A DNA stretch of 64,000 nucleotides from Marthasterias glacialis (Eukaryota; Echinodermata; Asteroidea; Forcipulatida; Asteriidae), in the NCBI GenBank assembly GCA_911728455.2, contig OU452219.1:12428397-12492396 (forward strand), read 5' to 3'. The notes below the pieces were generated by a model that ran no database searches, was not told where the DNA came from, and saw only the letters and a list, made by a program, of their open reading frames with translations. Position numbers and translations under genes: made by a program. Shown piece by piece: positions 60,701 through 64,000 of the stretch. How positions within the stretch are numbered: position 1 is the first letter of the stretch; each line of letters begins with the position of its first letter.

Positions 60701-61797
60701 TATTTTCGCAAAAACGCACAATTGTGCGTTCAAAGGATGACTAATCACTGCCCATAAAGATAATCCACTTAACACTTAAAGATAATCCACTTAACACTGT
60801 GTGGTTTCAAGCTGGGACTATCTATAGCCATTTACCTTCCACAATACCTGTAGTTATTTTGTTTTCTTTGAAGGTATTGGCCAGTTATTGATGACAAACT
60901 GCGAAGCTCAGCCTTCAATCGTAAGATATCGGTCCGTCTTTTAGCAAGCTATTGGAAACATACTGAGAAGGAAATGATTGGATTCTTGAGCTCACTAGCT
61001 GTACTGAACACGACCGGGAGCATGGATATACAAGTTGTAAGTCTGCATTTAGCTTTTTTTTAACTCTGCCGGTGTTTCGTATCAGATTCATTTTCAGACC
61101 GGTCAGTGAAAATGCATGGATGCCTGATGGCAAGTGCAAATTCAATCTAAATTACAGTAAGAACTCGGTGAAAAGAAACGTTGGAAAAAGGTAGCTCACT
61201 TTCTTGGAGTCCGTAAGAAGAAAAAAGGGTTACCAGCCAAATTAACTTGCAGTCGACATTGCATGCGACTGGTTCCCATTCAAACTTTTACTTTGCATCT
61301 TTTATTTTTTGCTGAACAGCAAAATTATGAAATTGGGCCCAAAAAGACTCCTGAACTTTGAATGTCTGGAAAGCGACAGTGGAATATAGACAGAAGGTCA
61401 ACCTGGGCTCGGAATTTGTGTAAATGGGAAACAGGATTTTGAGTTTTTGCATGATCTCATTTTTAATGTTTACTTTCAGAAATTGTTTGTAGTCCCTGCG
61501 ACTCCAGCCCAGGCCAAGATCCCGTATGCCAGAGTCAACCACAACAAATACATGGTGACAGACAAGCAGGCCTACATCGGCACGTCAAACTGGAGTAAAG
61601 ATTACTTCACAGCCACTGGCGGTGTTGGAGTCATTGTAAACGAGACGTCAGCGGGGAACCAGACTGACGGTAGCTTTAGGCAGCAACTCGCTGACGTATT
61701 TGAGCGGGACTGGAACTCACAATATGCCGTTTCTATATCAGATGTATCAGGTATAACTAATACGACATTGAATGCAATGGAGATTGATTTAGGGTGA
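54714..61797 (+). CDS. PLD3/PLD4-like phospholipase D family protein (type II membrane)
   Basis: Seven coding exons give 475 residues: 54714-54877, 55775-55958, 56660-56917, 58425-58625, 59321-59460, 60874-61036, 61480-61797. Phases match and introns are GT-AG. A short cytosolic tail is followed by one transmembrane segment (about 16-40, RIALLIFLIFMCGVLLVTLM), and the rest is luminal. The two HKD motifs are HTKLWVVD (His177, Lys179, Asp184) with GSPNMDWRS, and HNKYMVTD (His391, Lys393, Asp398) with GTSNWSKDYF. Length and layout match animal PLD3/PLD4, which are now known mainly as endolysosomal 5' exonucleases of single-stranded nucleic acid rather than classical phospholipases. The ATG follows an acceptor-like CCTCAG at 54680-54685, so a 5' non-coding exon probably exists upstream. 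I cannot tell PLD3 from PLD4 orthology. Confidence 0.93.
55248..55500 (+). mobile_element. tRNA-derived SINE, copy 2
   Basis: The tRNA-like head carries an A-box-like TGTGGTGGTA and a consensus B box GGTTCGAATCC at 55303-55313. GGGTTTTCCCCCCACGTCTA and an A-rich end (AACTAAATAAAATACAAA) follow. It aligns with 5299-5552. Lies in PLD intron 1. Confidence 0.8.
56237..56540. repeat. short interspersed repeat (GTAGCGCATTTC...GGGATTCAAACCC)
   Basis: It shares TGCGCTTTACA, AGAGCATCTTGCTCAGCGA and GGGATTCAAACCCACACC with 38165-38660 and 63436-63510. Lies in PLD intron 2. Confidence 0.65.
57353..57500 (-). repeat. G-run repeat related (inverted) to 62268-62400
   Basis: TTAATGTATCAAACCATTCA, two long G runs, AGGGTTCTGAG and CACACCACTGGG correspond to the reverse complement of 62268-62400. 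Lies in PLD intron 3. Confidence 0.7.
58795..59135. repeat. degenerate ~45-bp tandem repeat, about eight copies
   Basis: The unit is approximately AAACTGGGGGAAACAC.GTGAGTGTATTTCTACTTTATGC, with variable length. Lies in PLD intron 4. Confidence 0.85.
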
Positions 61798-63160
61798 AAA
61801 AGGGCCAGTTCATAATGAGCGCATTCCTGGCTTGATGGGCTTCACAGCCTTGTCAAGCTCTTCTTATTGACTCATTGCACCAACGTCACACATGGCAACT
61901 TTCTGACACGCTCGTCATTTTGGGAGTCGTGTAAACGTGGTGTTGCCTAAAAAGCACACTACACCTTTTTGAAGACACGGGGACATTGACTCCCAAAATG
62001 GCACGGCCAAGATTATGGTGATGATGACGTCTGGTGAACTGGGTCAATACGCAACCCAACAAATGTTGAAATAATGGAATGTGTCACAAAAACTATTGGT
62101 ACTTATCTTTTTTCACTAGAAGTGTGTGTTTTGATATGTGCTGTGTCTGCCATCACGTGCATCATTTTCCACACTGGGTGCTCACTACATGTCACTGCTG
62201 CCTACTCTAAGATTACACAAATAATTTTACCTATGTCGTATACAAAACATTTAATGAAACTCAAAAGTAGTGGTGTAACCAGAAGGGGCAGGGAGAGAGG
62301 GCCCCCCCCCCCACTCAGAACCCTTTGACCTCTCCCCCTATTTGAGATTGAAAAAAAAAATGCACAAATGAATGGTTCAATACATTAAATAGCACCGCCT
62401 CCCCCCCCCCCAAGAAAAGTGTTTTGGACCTCGTAAATGCAACCAATTTTACACTCTTCCAAACAAGATGCCCCTTTGATGCCTTTAAAGAATGTATTTT
62501 TTTAGCGACTTTGTCTGTAACCATTTTTAGTCAGTTAAACAGTTAAATATCTTTCTTAAATATCTTGCCCTCGACTACTGTATGGGCTACTCATTTTCTA
62601 AACAGTACATTCTGTAAAACAGTCTGAGATTTGAAGTATTATCTAGCGCTGGGGGAAGTGGTTATTATTTCAATTAGTTTTGAGAAATCAACTTTTCCAT
62701 AATGTTGCTGATCTTGTTTAACAAAAATACTATTTTGCAATTCCTCTTTGTTTTTGTTTTCTTCAATTGTTTTATGAGACAGCTCACAAATTTACATAGA
62801 ACTTCAAAGGACCTATTTTTCTAATTTTCACCTCTCCATAAATACATTCATTCGTTGAAGGAAACAATTCCAAACCTGGTCCCATTAGATATCGTACAAC
62901 AGGAGACATTCCATCGGGAGCCAACAGTTATTTGATAAATGATTAAAGAGATGTTTGCATCGTTCGTGAATGCCTACTTTCAAAACTTAAACCAAAGCAC
63001 AGGGTTTGTTATTATCGAAAAGAAACCAATTAATTTCTGAAAGCTCACTTATTTTAAAGTACATACCAGTACAAATTATCCCGTCTGATATACTGCCAAA
63101 GTGGAGACAATATTAATGGGGGGAGTCTCAAAACACCATTGCTTGTTTCGATCGCATCAA
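61798..63160. other. 3' flank of the PLD gene
   Basis: Contains a G/C-run repeat (62268-62400) and otherwise AT-rich sequence. No further gene is recognised; no single poly(A) signal stands out. Confidence 0.45.
62268..62400 (+). repeat. interspersed repeat with C runs (GTGGTGTAACCAGAAGGGG)
   Basis: AGTGGTGTAACCAGAAGGGG, a C run, ACTCAGAACCCTTTGACC and AATGGTTCAATACATTAAAT match the inverted copy at 57353-57500. Confidence 0.7.
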
Positions 63161-63432
63161 CAAATGGGGGAAGAGGCAGTTGTGTTTGTCTCGCAACGGA
63201 TTCAATTAACCCTTCCTGTTCTTAGCTGTGCTGTAAAGAGACGTGTTTATATCAAGCCGTGTCTTGTTTCTGCGCATTGGGGCAGGTTTCTATCCCTTCA
63301 AAAAGTAGCCCACACCTCGCAGAAACAAGACAAGGCGAGATATAAACGCAAGCCTCTTCACGGCACAGCTAAGAACAGGGAGGGTGAATGAATCCGTTGG
63401 GAGACAAACATAAATGCCTCTTCCCCTATTTG
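63161..63432. repeat. 272-bp foldback element
   Basis: The arms start CAAATGGGGGAAGAGGCAGT and run inward through CAACGGATTCA, CTGTTCTTAGCTGTGC and GTCTTGTTTCTGCG; each is matched in reverse complement by the right arm. Arms are ~115 bp with several mismatches and the loop is about 40 nt. The short ORF over it reads through both arms. Confidence 0.88.
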
Positions 63433-63435
63433 AAG

Positions 63436-63510
63436 CAATTATAGTTAAGTGTCTTGCTCAAGGACACAAGTGTCATGACCGGGATTCGAACCCACATCCC
63501 GATGACCTTT
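63436..63510. repeat. fragment of the GGGATTCGAACCC interspersed repeat
   Basis: TAAGTGTCTTGCTCAAGGAC and GGGATTCGAACCCACATCCC are the conserved 3' part of the family also seen at 38165-38660 and 56237-56540. The GATTCGAACCC core is tRNA-like but no cloverleaf surrounds it. Confidence 0.65.
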
Positions 63511-64000
63511 AGGCCTTGTGATGGGTGATTTGCATAAAAAAGTTAATAAAACACGCACAGGGATTCATTTAATTAATTGATATGAATGTAGGAATGTGAA
63601 CAAAACCCACGACAAAACGCTCACTGTTTTACCCTACTGTTTAGACAACACCAGATAATGTGTTGGCTTTAACACATAGGGGTTGTATAAGTTATGGTAG
63701 GCCCATGTTTATTCAACACTAAAGGATGTAAGTGGATTTATTCCAAAAAACACTGTTGTATTATTCAAATAAAAATACATATTCAAGAGCTTATTTGATG
63801 CAAAGCTGATACTGTTTGTTGTAACAGATACCCTGAGAGGTGATCATGTTTATATTTTTTGAAAATAAAACTGAAGTTTCTGGATTTCATTGCCTGAAAT
63901 ACATGAATATGTGTACATTTATTATGCGTTGTTTTCGACAAAATATTGTTGGTGACCTATTTTGACATTGTGATCAATAAACCATAACTACGGAGTTCAA

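Overview
This is a eukaryotic, animal-type window. The coding sequence lies in short exons with GT-AG introns, the DNA is AT-rich, and much of it is short interspersed repeats. Four recognisable loci are present: a ribonuclease T2, a tandem cluster of zinc alcohol dehydrogenases (two intact copies and one broken), a cathepsin F with an N-terminal cystatin domain, and a PLD3/PLD4-type phospholipase D. The cystatin-fused cathepsin F and the type II membrane PLD are metazoan architectures. Together with the dense MITEs and a tRNA-derived SINE they suggest a marine invertebrate deuterostome, most likely an echinoderm. That species guess is inference.

Layout. 0.9-11.4 kb (+): an eight-exon, 272-residue RNase T2, reconstructed exon by exon; its introns hold a GTCCGAC palindrome cluster, two MITEs, a SINE and a TTCGAA foldback. 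13.1-36.6 kb (+): the alcohol dehydrogenase cluster. Copy A keeps only exon 2 and a headless exon 1. Copy B (384 aa) and copy C (382 aa) are complete, with all zinc ligands and the Rossmann motif; they share a promoter segment and 3' flanks, so the repeated unit is about 9-10 kb. Differences between the copies are largely transposon insertions, and two of these are dated relative to the duplication by an empty site or a displaced 3' end. Copy C intron 2 carries a 5'-truncated non-LTR retrotransposon. 38.0-50.2 kb (-): cathepsin F, 11 exons, 462 aa. 50.9-51.4 kb: four back-to-back foldbacks, two of them perfect inverted repeats, about 0.7 kb upstream of the cathepsin start codon. 54.7-61.8 kb (+): PLD3/4-like protein, 7 coding exons, 475 aa, with both HKD motifs. 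The rest is repeat-rich and non-coding.

How the genes relate: RNase T2, cathepsin F and PLD3/4 are all endolysosomal hydrolases in animals. RNase T2 and PLD3/4 act in turn on ingested nucleic acid, which makes their proximity worth a synteny check. The alcohol dehydrogenases are cytosolic-type enzymes and look like an unrelated local expansion. I found no CRISPR array, operon, rRNA or canonical tRNA gene. I saw no clear new multi-gene system; the most unusual structures are the foldback array and the altered catalytic motifs of the RNase T2.
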